From assembly GCA_036406615.1 (NCBI GenBank), contig DASXAQ010000046.1:1-20451 (forward strand): a DNA stretch of 20,451 bases. The letters are read 5' to 3'. Shown one piece after another: positions 11,776 to 19,342 of this stretch (position 1 is the first letter of the stretch; the number at the start of each line of letters is the position of its first letter). A program made the translations under genes and the position numbers. The DNA is from DASXAQ01 sp036406615. Its GTDB lineage: Bacteria; Actinomycetota; UBA4738. The notes under the pieces are model-generated. The model was given only the letters and a program-made list of their open reading frames with translations. It had not been told where the DNA came from and did not search any database.

Positions 11776-12672
11776 GTGCGCAGGATCCTGTTGGCGGGCG
11801 CGGCGGTCGCGTTCGTGCTGGCGGCATGTTCGCCGACGACGTCCACCACCGCAACGCCGCCGCCGGCGACCGCATCGGCCCTGGTGTGCACGCCGGCGTC
11901 CCTGCAGACGCTGACGCCGAACACGCTGACGATCGGCACGGACAACCCGGCGTTCCAGCCGTGGTTCGGCGGCACCGGGAAGTACGGGCCGTGGAAGGGC
12001 GTGCCGAACAACGGCACCGGCAACCCCGCAAGCGGCGAGGGCTACGAGAGCGGCGTCGCCTACGGCGTGGCCCAGCAGCTCGGCTACACGAAGGACCAGG
12101 TGAAGTGGGTGCCGGTGGGCTTCAACGAGTCGTACAAGCCGGGACCGAAGGACTTCGACTTCTATCTGGCGCAGGTCTCGGTCACGCCGGAGCGCGCGCA
12201 GGCCGTGTCGTTCAGCGACGGCTACTACGACGTGAACCAGGCGATCGTCGCGAAGAAGGGCACGCCGATCGCCGGCGCGACGTCGATCGCGGACCTGAAG
12301 GGCTACCAGCTCGGTGCCCAGATCGGCACGACCAGCTACAGCTTCATCACCGACTCCATCCAGCCGACGAAGCAGCCCAACGTGTACGACAACTCGAACG
12401 ACGTGATCGCGGCCCTCAACGCCGGGCAGATCGACGGGTTCGTGACCGACGCGCCCGACGCGTTCGTTGCGGTGCTGATCGGCGAGGTGAAGAACGGCGT
12501 CGTCGTCGGCCAGTTCGCCAACCAGGGTGAGCATTTCGGCCTGGTCTTCCAGAAGGACAGCTCGTTGGTCCCGTGCGTGGACAAGGCCATCGGCACCCTG
12601 AAGACGAACGGCACGCTGACCCAGCTGCAGTCGAAGTGGCTGGCGGACCTGAACTACCCGGTCCTGACGTAG
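11776..12672 (+). CDS. Amino-acid ABC transporter substrate-binding lipoprotein (family 3)
   Basis: 298 residues. A signal peptide RRILLAGAAVAFVLAAC ends in lipobox LAAC (Cys18), followed by a Thr/Pro-rich linker and a periplasmic-binding fold. The family-3 features include LTIGTDNPAFQPWF, the segment FDFYLAQVSVTPERAQAVSF (in which SVTPERA replaces the common SITPER) and IGTTSYSFITDSI. GTG 11776 is chosen over GTG 11752 because GAGGAGG (11762-11768) is spaced 7 nt from it. The protein captures its ligand outside the membrane for the permease and ATPase encoded next. The extra NNGTGNPASGEGYESG insert is a feature I associate with an actinobacterial subgroup; the ligand is unknown. Confidence 0.92.
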   Translation: MRRILLAGAAVAFVLAACSPTTSTTATPPPATASALVCTPASLQTLTPNTLTIGTDNPAFQPWFGGTGKYGPWKGVPNNGTGNPASGEGYESGVAYGVAQQLGYTKDQVKWVPVGFNESYKPGPKDFDFYLAQVSVTPERAQAVSFSDGYYDVNQAIVAKKGTPIAGATSIADLKGYQLGAQIGTTSYSFITDSIQPTKQPNVYDNSNDVIAALNAGQIDGFVTDAPDAFVAVLIGEVKNGVVVGQFANQGEHFGLVFQKDSSLVPCVDKAIGTLKTNGTLTQLQSKWLADLNYPVLT

Positions 12673-12691
12673 GGGCCGGCGCGGCGCGCCC

Positions 12692-13579
12692 GTGAGCTCC
12701 GTGGCGCCCGCCGGCGTCCCGAGCCCGCCCGAGCTCTCCCCGGGCGGCGGGCGGCGCTCCCGGATCCTGGACTTCGGCCGCGGCGCCGAGGGCGCCCGCG
12801 CGGTGTGGATCGCGGTGATCAGCACGCTGGTGGTCTTCGCGGTGCTGGTCCTGGTGGTCGTGAACTCGCCGGGCTGGCCGCTCGTGAAGTTCTACTTCTT
12901 CAACGGCCGGATCTTCCGCGAGTCGTTCCCGGGGATCCTGGCGGCGTTTCGCGTCAACGTCGAGATGTTCCTGATCGCCGAGGCGTTCATCCTGGTGCTC
13001 GCCCTGTTCCTGGCGGTGCTTCGAAGCCTGTCCGGGCCGGTGTTCTTTCCGCTGCGCGCCCTGGCCATCGGGTACACGGACTTCTTCCGCGGCGTGCCGA
13101 CGGTCCTCGTCATCTACATCCTGGGGTTCGGCGCGCCGGCGCTGTCGCTGCGTGGGGTGCCGAGCTCGCCGTTCGTCTGGGGCATCGTCTCGCTGGTCCT
13201 GGTGTACTCGGCGTACGTCGCCGAGGTCTACCGAGCGGGCATCGAGTCGGTGCACCAGAGCCAGGTCGCGGCGGCCCGCTCCCTGGGACTGTCTCGGTGG
13301 CAGTCGCTGCGCTTCGTCGTACTGCCGCAGGCGATTCGCCGGGTGATCCCGCCGCTGCTGAACGACTTCATCGGGCTGCAGAAGGACACGGCGCTCGTGG
13401 CGCTCATCGGCGTGGTCGAAGCGTTCCGCCAGTCGCAGATCGACAGCGCCGCCACGTTCAACTTCACGCCGTACCTGGCGACGGCCCTGCTGTTCGTCCT
13501 GATCACGATCCCCCTGGCGCGTTTCACCGACTGGCTGATCGCGCGCGACCGTCGTCGCCGACAGGTCGGCGCCGCATGA
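12692..13579 (+). CDS. Amino-acid ABC transporter permease (HisM/GlnP type)
   Basis: 295 residues. A non-conserved cytoplasmic N-terminus of about 35 residues, then membrane helices. A first helix around 37-57 is followed by the transporter core: an FRVNVEMFLIAEAFILVLAL helix, YTDFFRGVPTVLVIY, and the EAA loop (EVYRAGIESVHQSQVAAARSLGLSRWQ) that docks on the ATPase. Start GTG 12692; GTG 12701 is an alternative, and neither has a clear Shine-Dalgarno. The C-terminus RRQVGAA lies in a short tandem duplication shared with a mini-ORF that follows. Confidence 0.92.
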   Translation: MSSVAPAGVPSPPELSPGGGRRSRILDFGRGAEGARAVWIAVISTLVVFAVLVLVVVNSPGWPLVKFYFFNGRIFRESFPGILAAFRVNVEMFLIAEAFILVLALFLAVLRSLSGPVFFPLRALAIGYTDFFRGVPTVLVIYILGFGAPALSLRGVPSSPFVWGIVSLVLVYSAYVAEVYRAGIESVHQSQVAAARSLGLSRWQSLRFVVLPQAIRRVIPPLLNDFIGLQKDTALVALIGVVEAFRQSQIDSAATFNFTPYLATALLFVLITIPLARFTDWLIARDRRRRQVGAA

Positions 13580-13603
13580 GACGGCAGGTCGGCGCCGGAT
13601 GAG
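13562..13603. repeat. 23-bp tandem duplication at the permease/ATPase junction
   Basis: The 19-bp blocks at 13562-13580 and 13585-13603 differ at one base and have a period of 23. Each ends in ATGAG. The first contains the permease stop, the second the ATPase start. Confidence 0.85.
13576..13602 (+). CDS. Eight-codon mini-ORF bridging permease and ATPase
   Basis: ATG 13576 overlaps the permease TGA; the frame reads MRRQVGAG and its own TGA (13600-13602) overlaps the ATPase ATG. It copies the permease C-terminus because of the tandem duplication. Translation could hand ribosomes from one gene to the next, but whether the peptide is made is unknown. Confidence 0.3.
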   Translation: MRRQVGAG

Positions 13604-14381
13604 CGCCACCGGCGAGGCAGCGGCAGCCGCGAACGGCCGCGCGCTGGTCCTGGAGGGCGTCCGCAAGTCGTTCGGCAAGCTCGAGGTGCTGAAGGGGATC
13701 GACCTGCTGGTCGGCGAGCACGAGGTGATCTGCCTGATCGGCGCGTCCGGCTCGGGCAAGTCCACGCTGCTTCGCTGCGTCAACCTGCTGGAGCCGGTGG
13801 ACGCGGGGCGAATCCAGATCGAAGGTCACGACGTGACCGGGGCCGCCGGCGCCGAGCTCAACGCCATCCGCCGTCAGATCGGCATCGTGTTCCAGTCGTT
13901 CAACCTGTTCCCGCACATGAGCGTCCTGCAGAACGTGACGCTGGCGCCGCGCGAGGTCCTGGGCACGGCGCGCGCCCGAGCCGAGGAGGAGGCGCTGGAT
14001 CTGCTGCGGCGGTTCGGGCTGGACGACAAGCGCGACGAGTACCCCGACCGCCTGTCCGGAGGCCAGCAGCAGCGGGTGGCGATCGTGCGCGCCCTGGCGA
14101 TGCGCCCGCGCATCATGCTGCTGGACGAGGTGACGAGCGCCCTGGATCCCGAGCTCGTGGCCGAGGTGCTGAACGTGATCCGCGACCTGGCGGCCCAGGG
14201 GATGACGATGTTGATCGCCACCCACGAGATGGGGTTCGCGCGCGACATCGCCAACCGCGTGTGCTTCCTGGACGCGGGCGTGATCCTGGAGCAGGGGACG
14301 CCCGAGGAGATCTTCAGCGCGCCGGCCAACCCTCGCACACGGCAGTTCCTGCAGCGGATCATCGACGCGGGCCGCCTGTAG
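13599..14381 (+). CDS. Amino-acid ABC transporter ATP-binding protein (GlnQ type)
   Basis: 260 residues. Walker A GASGSGKST (48-56), Q-loop GIVFQSFNLFPH, signature LSGGQQQRV (152-160), Walker B IMLLDEVTSALDPE (Asp176, Glu177) and the switch His209 in ATHEMGF. With the preceding binding protein and permease it makes a complete importer. ATG 13599 follows the duplicated junction described separately; without the duplication it would overlap the permease stop directly. It is a close paralogue of the truncated ATPase at the left edge of the window. The gene converges on mscS, with 24 bp between the stop codons and no evident terminator. Confidence 0.95.
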   Translation: MSATGEAAAAANGRALVLEGVRKSFGKLEVLKGIDLLVGEHEVICLIGASGSGKSTLLRCVNLLEPVDAGRIQIEGHDVTGAAGAELNAIRRQIGIVFQSFNLFPHMSVLQNVTLAPREVLGTARARAEEEALDLLRRFGLDDKRDEYPDRLSGGQQQRVAIVRALAMRPRIMLLDEVTSALDPELVAEVLNVIRDLAAQGMTMLIATHEMGFARDIANRVCFLDAGVILEQGTPEEIFSAPANPRTRQFLQRIIDAGRL

Positions 14382-14405
14382 GGGTTGCCGGGCGGGCGTG
14401 CGGGA

Positions 14406-15266
14406 TCAGCTCGCGTCGTGTTCTTGACGTGCGGCCAGCCGCACCCCGAGCTCCCGGCGAAGCGTCGCCTCGATGTGCTGGCGCCGCGACGCCCAGATCT
14501 CGGCGGAGATCGACGCCTGCACCGTGCTGTCGCCCACCGGCTCGACGCCGACGACCGTCGGGCCGCCGGCGACCAGCTGGCGGATGGAGGGCTCGGCGCG
14601 CATCTCCTCCACCACGTCGTCCAGCCGTCGCTCCATCTCGTGCAGCGTCCCCGCGCGCGGGACCCGCACGTCGACCGTGATGCGGCCGGTGCCGCGCGAG
14701 CGGTTCGCGACGAACAGGATGTTGCCGTTGCCCACCTCGTACAGCGTTCCGTCCGAGCCGCGAACCGACGTGTAGCGCAGCGTCAGGTCTTCGACGCGCC
14801 CCTCGAACGACCCGCCCGTGACGTTGATCCCGATCGTGTCCCCGACGCTGAACTGGTCCTCCAGGATGATGAAGAACCCCACCAGGAAGTCGCGGACCAG
14901 GCTCTGCGCGCCGAAGGACAGGGCGACCCCGGCGATCCCGGCGCTGGCCAGCAGCGGCGCCAGGTTGACGCCGAGCTCGCTCAGGATCATCAGCACGGCG
15001 ACGCTCCAGACCACGACCAGGATGAAATTCGTAAGCGTGCTGGTGATCGTGGTGCTGCGCCGCAGGTTGATCTCGGCCGTCCCGGCCCCGGAGTCGTCCA
15101 GGCGCTTGCGCATCCGCTTCACGGCGGCCCGGCCGATCCACGACACGATCAGGGCCACCACCACGATGGCGCCGATGTGCACGCCGGCGGAGACCCAGTC
15201 GATGGATGACGCGCCGCCCCCGGACGCCGCCGGCTGCGGGGAGGGCGACACGGCCGCCTGCAGCAT
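14406..15266 (-). CDS. MscS-family small-conductance mechanosensitive channel
   Basis: 286 residues. The predicted pressure-relief channel opens when membrane tension rises. A Pro/Gly/Ser-rich start, a first helix (VHIGAIVVVALIVSWIGRAA), a second (SVAVLMILSELG), and the pore-lining third helix with GIAGVALSFGAQSLVRDFL are followed by the beta domain start GFFIILEDQFSVGDTI. The C-terminal alpha/beta domain contains NGNILFVANRSRG. ATG 15266 is the start: TTGCCT-17 bp-TAGGTT ends 7 nt upstream, and GAGGGG lies between. The large open frame continuing upstream on this strand is antisense to uvrB and is not part of the gene. It is divergent from uvrB. Confidence 0.93.
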   Translation of the reverse strand: MLQAAVSPSPQPAASGGGASSIDWVSAGVHIGAIVVVALIVSWIGRAAVKRMRKRLDDSGAGTAEINLRRSTTITSTLTNFILVVVWSVAVLMILSELGVNLAPLLASAGIAGVALSFGAQSLVRDFLVGFFIILEDQFSVGDTIGINVTGGSFEGRVEDLTLRYTSVRGSDGTLYEVGNGNILFVANRSRGTGRITVDVRVPRAGTLHEMERRLDDVVEEMRAEPSIRQLVAGGPTVVGVEPVGDSTVQASISAEIWASRRQHIEATLRRELGVRLAARQEHDAS

Positions 15267-15273
15267 GCCCCTC

Positions 15274-15302
15274 AACCTACGGAAGCCGCAGGTCCGAGGC
15301 AA
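15274..15302 (-). promoter_or_regulatory. mscS promoter, leaderless spacing
   Basis: TTGCCT (15302-15297), a 17-bp spacer and TAGGTT (15279-15274), then 7 nt to ATG 15266. Transcription should begin at or next to the start codon. Confidence 0.6.
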
Positions 15303-15359
15303 CCATGCCGGCCGAGGACGGGCGGCCGTGTCGGAGCGGGGTGAGAGACTGAACCGGCC

Positions 15360-17387
15360 ATGATCGAGCAGCGGGAGTTTCGAATGTCGGGCGAGTTCCG
15401 CCCCGCCGGGGACCAGCCCGAAGCCATCGAGCGGCTGGCGCAGGGCGTCGGCGCCGGCGACCGCTACCAGACCCTGCTCGGCGTGACCGGCACGGGTAAG
15501 ACGTTCACCATCGCCAACGTGGTGGCCGCGGTGGGCAAGCCGACCCTGGTCATCGCCCCCAACAAGTCGCTTGGCGCCCAGCTCGCCAACGAGTTCAAGG
15601 AGATCTTCCCCGACAACGCGGTCGAGTACTTCGTCTCCTATTACGACTACTACCAGCCCGAGGCGTACATCCCGCAGACCGACACGTACATCGAGAAGGA
15701 TTCCTCGATCAACGACGAGATCGACCGCCTCCGGCATTCGGCGACCTCGGCGCTGCTCAGCCGCCGCGACGTGATCATCGTGGCATCGGTCTCGTGCATC
15801 TACGGCCTGGGCTCGCCGGAGGAGTACGAGGGCCAGCTGCTGCGCGTGCACAAGGGCGTCCCGTACGACCGCGACCGCGCCATCAAGCGGCTGGTCGACA
15901 TCCAGTACGAACGCAACCAGTCGAACCTGATCCGCGGCAAGTTCCGGGTGCAGGGCGACACCGTCGAGGTCATGCCCTCCTACGAGGAGACCGCCGTACG
16001 GCTCGAATGGTGGGGGGACACGGTCGACCGCATCCTGCGGATGGACCTGGTGACCGGCGAGATCCTGGCGGAGCTCCCGGAGATCACGATCTTCCCGGCG
16101 ACGCACTACGTCGCCTCGGAGGAGCGGATGGCGCGGGCCATCGGCACCATCCAGGAGGAGCTGGCCGAGCGCCTGGAGACGCTGGAGCGCGAGAACAAGC
16201 TGCTGGAGGCGCAGCGCCTTCGGATGCGGACGAACTACGACCTCGAGATGCTGCGCGAGGTCGGGTTCTGTTCGGGCATCGAGAACTACTCGCGCCACAT
16301 CGACGGCCGAGCCCCGGGCACCGCACCCTACACGCTGCTCGACTACTTCCCCGAGGACTGGCTCTGCGTCATCGACGAGAGCCACGTCACGGTGCCGCAG
16401 CTGCACGGCATGTACGAGGGCGACATGTCCCGCAAGCGCACGCTGGTCGACTTCGGCTTCCGGCTCCCGTCGGCGGTCGACAACCGCCCCCTGCGCTTCG
16501 AGGAGTTCACCGACCGGGTGCAGCAGGTCGTGTTCATGTCGGCCACGCCCGGCCCGTACGAGCTGCGCGTGAGCGAGCGGGTCGTCGAGCAGATCGTGCG
16601 GCCGACGGGGCTGGTGGACCCGCAGCTCGAGGTGCGCCCGACGAAGGGCCAGATCGACGACCTGATCGAGGAGATCCGCCAGCGGGTCGAGATGGGCCAC
16701 CGCGTGCTGGTGACCACGCTCACGAAGAAGATGGCCGAGGACCTGACCGACTACCTGATCGAGCTCGGCCTGCGCGTCCGGTACCTGCACAGCGAGGTGG
16801 ACACGGTGCAGCGCATCGAGATTTTGCGCGACCTGCGCCTGGGGGAGTTCGACGTCCTGGTCGGTATCAACCTGCTGCGCGAGGGGCTCGACCTGCCCGA
16901 GGTCTCGCTGGTCGCGATCCTGGACGCCGACAAGGAAGGGTTCCTCCGCTCGGAGACCTCCCTGATCCAGACGATCGGGCGGGCGGCGCGCAACGTGGAC
17001 GGCAAGGTCCTCATGTACGCGGACACCGTGACGGACTCGATGAAGCACGCGATCTCGGAGACCGAACGACGCCGCCACATCCAGATCGACTACAACCGCG
17101 AGCACGGCATCGACCCGCAGACGATCCGAAAGAAGGTCACCGACATCCTGCTGGCGCTGCAGGGCGATCCCGGGCGAAGCGCGCTCACGCCGAACCGCGG
17201 CCGGCGGCGCCGGCGCGAGTTCCCGGAGATGCCCCGCGAGGAGCTGGAGCGTCTCATCCGATCACTCGAGGACGAAATGCACGAGGCGGCGAAGGATCTC
17301 CGCTTCGAGTACGCCGCCCGGCTGCGCGACGAGGTGGGCGAGCTTCGCCGTGAGCTCGCGGCGATGAAGGAGGCCGGCGTCCGCTGA
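15360..17387 (+). CDS. uvrB: UvrABC excinuclease subunit B
   Basis: 675 residues. Central helicase-like subunit of nucleotide excision repair, handed damaged DNA by UvrA and recruiting UvrC. The opening FRMSGEFRPAGDQPEAI aligns with E. coli FKLNSAFKPSGDQPEAI, supporting ATG 15360; ATG 15384 has a nearer GGGAG and is the alternative. Walker A GVTGTGKT is at 41-48, the beta-hairpin YYDYYQPEAYIPQTDTYIEK follows near 94-113, the DESH box is at 339-342, MSATPGPYEL and the conserved QTIGRAARN lie further on, and a C-terminal UVR domain (about 630-668) binds UvrC. No SOS box was recognised upstream. Its TGA overlaps a likely CTG start of the next gene. Confidence 0.98.
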   Translation: MIEQREFRMSGEFRPAGDQPEAIERLAQGVGAGDRYQTLLGVTGTGKTFTIANVVAAVGKPTLVIAPNKSLGAQLANEFKEIFPDNAVEYFVSYYDYYQPEAYIPQTDTYIEKDSSINDEIDRLRHSATSALLSRRDVIIVASVSCIYGLGSPEEYEGQLLRVHKGVPYDRDRAIKRLVDIQYERNQSNLIRGKFRVQGDTVEVMPSYEETAVRLEWWGDTVDRILRMDLVTGEILAELPEITIFPATHYVASEERMARAIGTIQEELAERLETLERENKLLEAQRLRMRTNYDLEMLREVGFCSGIENYSRHIDGRAPGTAPYTLLDYFPEDWLCVIDESHVTVPQLHGMYEGDMSRKRTLVDFGFRLPSAVDNRPLRFEEFTDRVQQVVFMSATPGPYELRVSERVVEQIVRPTGLVDPQLEVRPTKGQIDDLIEEIRQRVEMGHRVLVTTLTKKMAEDLTDYLIELGLRVRYLHSEVDTVQRIEILRDLRLGEFDVLVGINLLREGLDLPEVSLVAILDADKEGFLRSETSLIQTIGRAARNVDGKVLMYADTVTDSMKHAISETERRRHIQIDYNREHGIDPQTIRKKVTDILLALQGDPGRSALTPNRGRRRRREFPEMPREELERLIRSLEDEMHEAAKDLRFEYAARLRDEVGELRRELAAMKEAGVR

Positions 17388-18430
17388 CGACCCTCGCCGT
17401 TCGCGGATCCATGGGGTGGCTGGGCCCCGGGCGCATCGTGCAGAGCCCGCTCGTCGTCCTGGACGGCGGACGGGTCGCGTTCGCGGGAGCCGCGGCGGCG
17501 GCGCCCCGCGAGCTGGCCGGGGAGGCCGACGAGGAGCTCGTCGTCGATGGGTTCGTCCTTCCCGGCGTCGTGGATCGCCACGTCCACGTCGCGCTGTCCG
17601 ATCCCGCCGCGATCCTGGCCGGCGGCGTCACCGCCGTGCGCGACCTGGGATGGGTGCCGGACGACGTCTGGTCACTGGCCGACGCGTCCGACAGCCCGTC
17701 GTTCGACGGCCCCACGATCCGTGCGATCGGCCCGATCCTCACGTGCCCGGGCGGCTACCCCACCCGGTCGGGGTGGGCGCCGGCCGGGACCGGCCGGGAG
17801 GTGCGCGGCGCCGAGGAGGCCGCCGCCGCGGTCGGCGAGGTCCTGGACCGGAGCGGGGTGGGCATGGTGAAGGTGGCCCTCAACGCGGACGCCGGCCCGA
17901 CGCTGACCGACGAGGAGCTGGTGGCCATCTGCGACGCGGCGCACGCTCGAGAGGCCGGCGTCACGGTGCACGCGCAGGGCGCGGGGCAGGCCGAGCGGGC
18001 CGCCGGCGCGGGCGTGGACGAGTTCGCGCACTGCCCGTGGAGCGAGCGCCTGAGCGACGGCTTCCTGGCGTCGATCGCCGGCCGCATGCGCATCGTGTCG
18101 ACGCTCGACATCCACTCCCACGGGGTGGAGACGCCCGAGCTGCACACGGCGCTCGCCAACCTGAACGGGTTCATCCAGGCGGGCGGGCGCGTGGCCTACG
18201 GCACCGACCTCGGGAACGGCGCCATCCCGGCGGGCGTGCACGTCGGCGAGGCGTGGCACCTGCGACGCGCGGGCCTGACGCCCGAGCAGGTCGTGGAGGC
18301 GATGACGTTCCGCCCGCTCGAGGCGGGAGAGCCCGCGGACCTGATCGTGTTGGGCGCCAACCCCTTCGAAGACCTGAACGCGCTCGCTGACCTGCGCGCG
18401 GTGATCCACGCGGGGCGCCGCTACCGCTGA
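17384..18430 (+). CDS. Amidohydrolase family protein, probable CTG start
   Basis: About 348 residues from CTG 17384 (339 from ATG 17411). Metal-dependent hydrolase with a TIM-barrel: LPGVVDRHVHV (metal-binding His-x-His), a Lys in GMVKVALN that is a candidate bridging carboxylated Lys, VHAQG, EFAHCPW and the catalytic Asp in YGTDLGNG (residues 57/59, 154, 187, 207 and 266 counted from ATG 17411). ADLIVLGANPFEDL near the end is the usual closing beta-sandwich segment. The CTG overlaps the uvrB stop (CTGA), has AAGGAGG (17367-17373) 10 nt upstream, and restores the first beta-strand TLAVRG; ATG 17411 lacks a Shine-Dalgarno. The substrate is unknown. Its stop overlaps the tail of the GNAT gene by 10 bp. 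Confidence 0.85.
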   Translation: MTTLAVRGSMGWLGPGRIVQSPLVVLDGGRVAFAGAAAAAPRELAGEADEELVVDGFVLPGVVDRHVHVALSDPAAILAGGVTAVRDLGWVPDDVWSLADASDSPSFDGPTIRAIGPILTCPGGYPTRSGWAPAGTGREVRGAEEAAAAVGEVLDRSGVGMVKVALNADAGPTLTDEELVAICDAAHAREAGVTVHAQGAGQAERAAGAGVDEFAHCPWSERLSDGFLASIAGRMRIVSTLDIHSHGVETPELHTALANLNGFIQAGGRVAYGTDLGNGAIPAGVHVGEAWHLRRAGLTPEQVVEAMTFRPLEAGEPADLIVLGANPFEDLNALADLRAVIHAGRRYR

Positions 18431-18960
18431 GCGGGGCGGTCGGACAGCGCCTGCTCCACGGCGCCCTCGCCGCGGGCGAACCCCAGCCGTAGGTAGAAGC
18501 CGAGCGACTCGCCGCCGGGCCACAGCAGCAGAAGCTCCGCGTCGTGCTCCCGCGCGAAGGCGCGCACCGCGTCCATCAGCTCGTGACCCAGGCCCCGGCC
18601 CCGCCACGGCGGGTCGACCTGCACGGACGTGACGTAGCCGAACGAGCGCGACACGCGCCACGGGCTCGGCACCATCGGGACCAGTTGCAGCGACGCGGTC
18701 CCCACCGCGGCGCCGTCCGACTCGGCGATCCAGACTGCCCAGTGCCCGCTCGCGAGCGCGTCGGCGATGAACCGTTGGAAGGCTTCGGCGAACGCGGCAG
18801 GCTCGATCCGGGCGCCGCCGTCCGCGCCGAACTCGTCGAGCTCCAGGCAGTGATCCCAGCGCAGCCGCGCGAGCGCGGTCGCGTCGGCCACCCTGGCGCG
18901 CCGGATCGTCGCACCGCTGGCGCGCCGGATCGACCCGCTGGGTTCGCCGGGACCGGGCAC
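18421..18960 (-). CDS. GNAT family N-acetyltransferase
   Basis: 179 residues. It transfers acetyl from acetyl-CoA to an unknown amine. The core runs from TIRRARVADATALARLRWDH to the acetyl-CoA motif VQVDPPWRGRGLGHELMDAV (motif A, R-G-x-G) and closes with ESLGFYLRLGFARGEG (motif B). GTG 18960 is chosen because TACGCT (18973-18968) lies 7 nt upstream, and no other in-frame start is close to the domain. Residues just after the start contain an 8-residue tandem repeat (SIRRASGA/TIRRARVA) from a DNA duplication, which pushes the domain away from the start codon. The gene is divergent from the YbjQ gene and overlaps the amidohydrolase tail to tail. Confidence 0.88.
   Translation of the reverse strand: MPGPGEPSGSIRRASGATIRRARVADATALARLRWDHCLELDEFGADGGARIEPAAFAEAFQRFIADALASGHWAVWIAESDGAAVGTASLQLVPMVPSPWRVSRSFGYVTSVQVDPPWRGRGLGHELMDAVRAFAREHDAELLLLWPGGESLGFYLRLGFARGEGAVEQALSDRPAQR
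18893..18932. repeat. 16-bp direct repeat (period 24) in the GNAT N-terminus
   Basis: Identical 16-mers at 18893-18908 and 18917-18932. The 24-bp period is in frame and duplicates eight codons of the acetyltransferase start. Confidence 0.8.
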
Positions 18961-18967
18961 GGGTGTC

Positions 18968-18977
18968 AGCGTAGACT
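18968..18977. promoter_or_regulatory. Overlapping divergent -10 elements
   Basis: TACGCT on the minus strand (18973-18968) and TAGACT on the plus strand (18972-18977) share two base pairs. Each ends 7 nt before a start codon (GTG 18960 and ATG 18985). No good -35 is seen for either. Confidence 0.55.
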
Positions 18978-18984
18978 CCGACGC

Positions 18985-19335
18985 ATGCAGACGCAGCAGA
19001 CCGCACAGGCCATGCCCGTCACGACGGCGTTCGAGTTCCCAGGCTGGGAGGTCCAGCGCTCGCTCGGGACGTGCTTCGGCCTCATCGTTCGGAGCATGGG
19101 CTTCGCGAAGGGCATCGGCGCCGGCTTCAAGGCCCTGGCCGGGGGAGAGGTGCAGCAGTACACGCAGCTGCTCGAGGACAGCCGCCGCCACGCGATGGAC
19201 CGGATGATCGAGAACGCCCGGCTGATGGGCGCCAACGCCGTGCTCGGGATGCGGTTCGACTCGTCCGAGATCGGCCAGAGCCTGACGGAGATCGTCGCGT
19301 ACGGCACGGCCGTGATCGTGGGCGCGAAGGGCTGA
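18985..19335 (+). CDS. YbjQ / DUF74 family protein (heavy-metal-binding domain)
   Basis: 116 residues, one domain. FPGWEVQRSLGTCFGLIVRS, then GGEVQQYTQLLEDSRRHAMDRM and ARLMGANAVLGMRFDSSEI are the conserved YbjQ segments; members form pentameric rings, and a metal or ligand role has been proposed but not proven. The family usually begins near the FPGWEV strand, so the first 20 residues are an extra tail. ATG 18985 fits a leaderless start 7 nt after TAGACT. It probably leads a small operon with the one-helix protein (7-bp gap) and kynureninase. Confidence 0.88.
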   Translation: MQTQQTAQAMPVTTAFEFPGWEVQRSLGTCFGLIVRSMGFAKGIGAGFKALAGGEVQQYTQLLEDSRRHAMDRMIENARLMGANAVLGMRFDSSEIGQSLTEIVAYGTAVIVGAKG

Positions 19336-19342
19336 GCCCGCC

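Noticed and set aside
8807..15266. Genomic island between coaE and uvrB
   Set aside because: No integrase, transposase, tRNA target, flanking direct repeats or composition shift can be seen.
15320..15360. SOS/LexA box or clear promoter for uvrB
   Set aside because: No GAAC-N4-GTTC palindrome; GAGACT, 9 nt before the ATG, is too poor a -10 to annotate.
15267..17105. Long minus-strand open frame fused to mscS
   Set aside because: Antisense shadow of uvrB from GC-rich codon bias; the channel begins at ATG 15266 with its own promoter.
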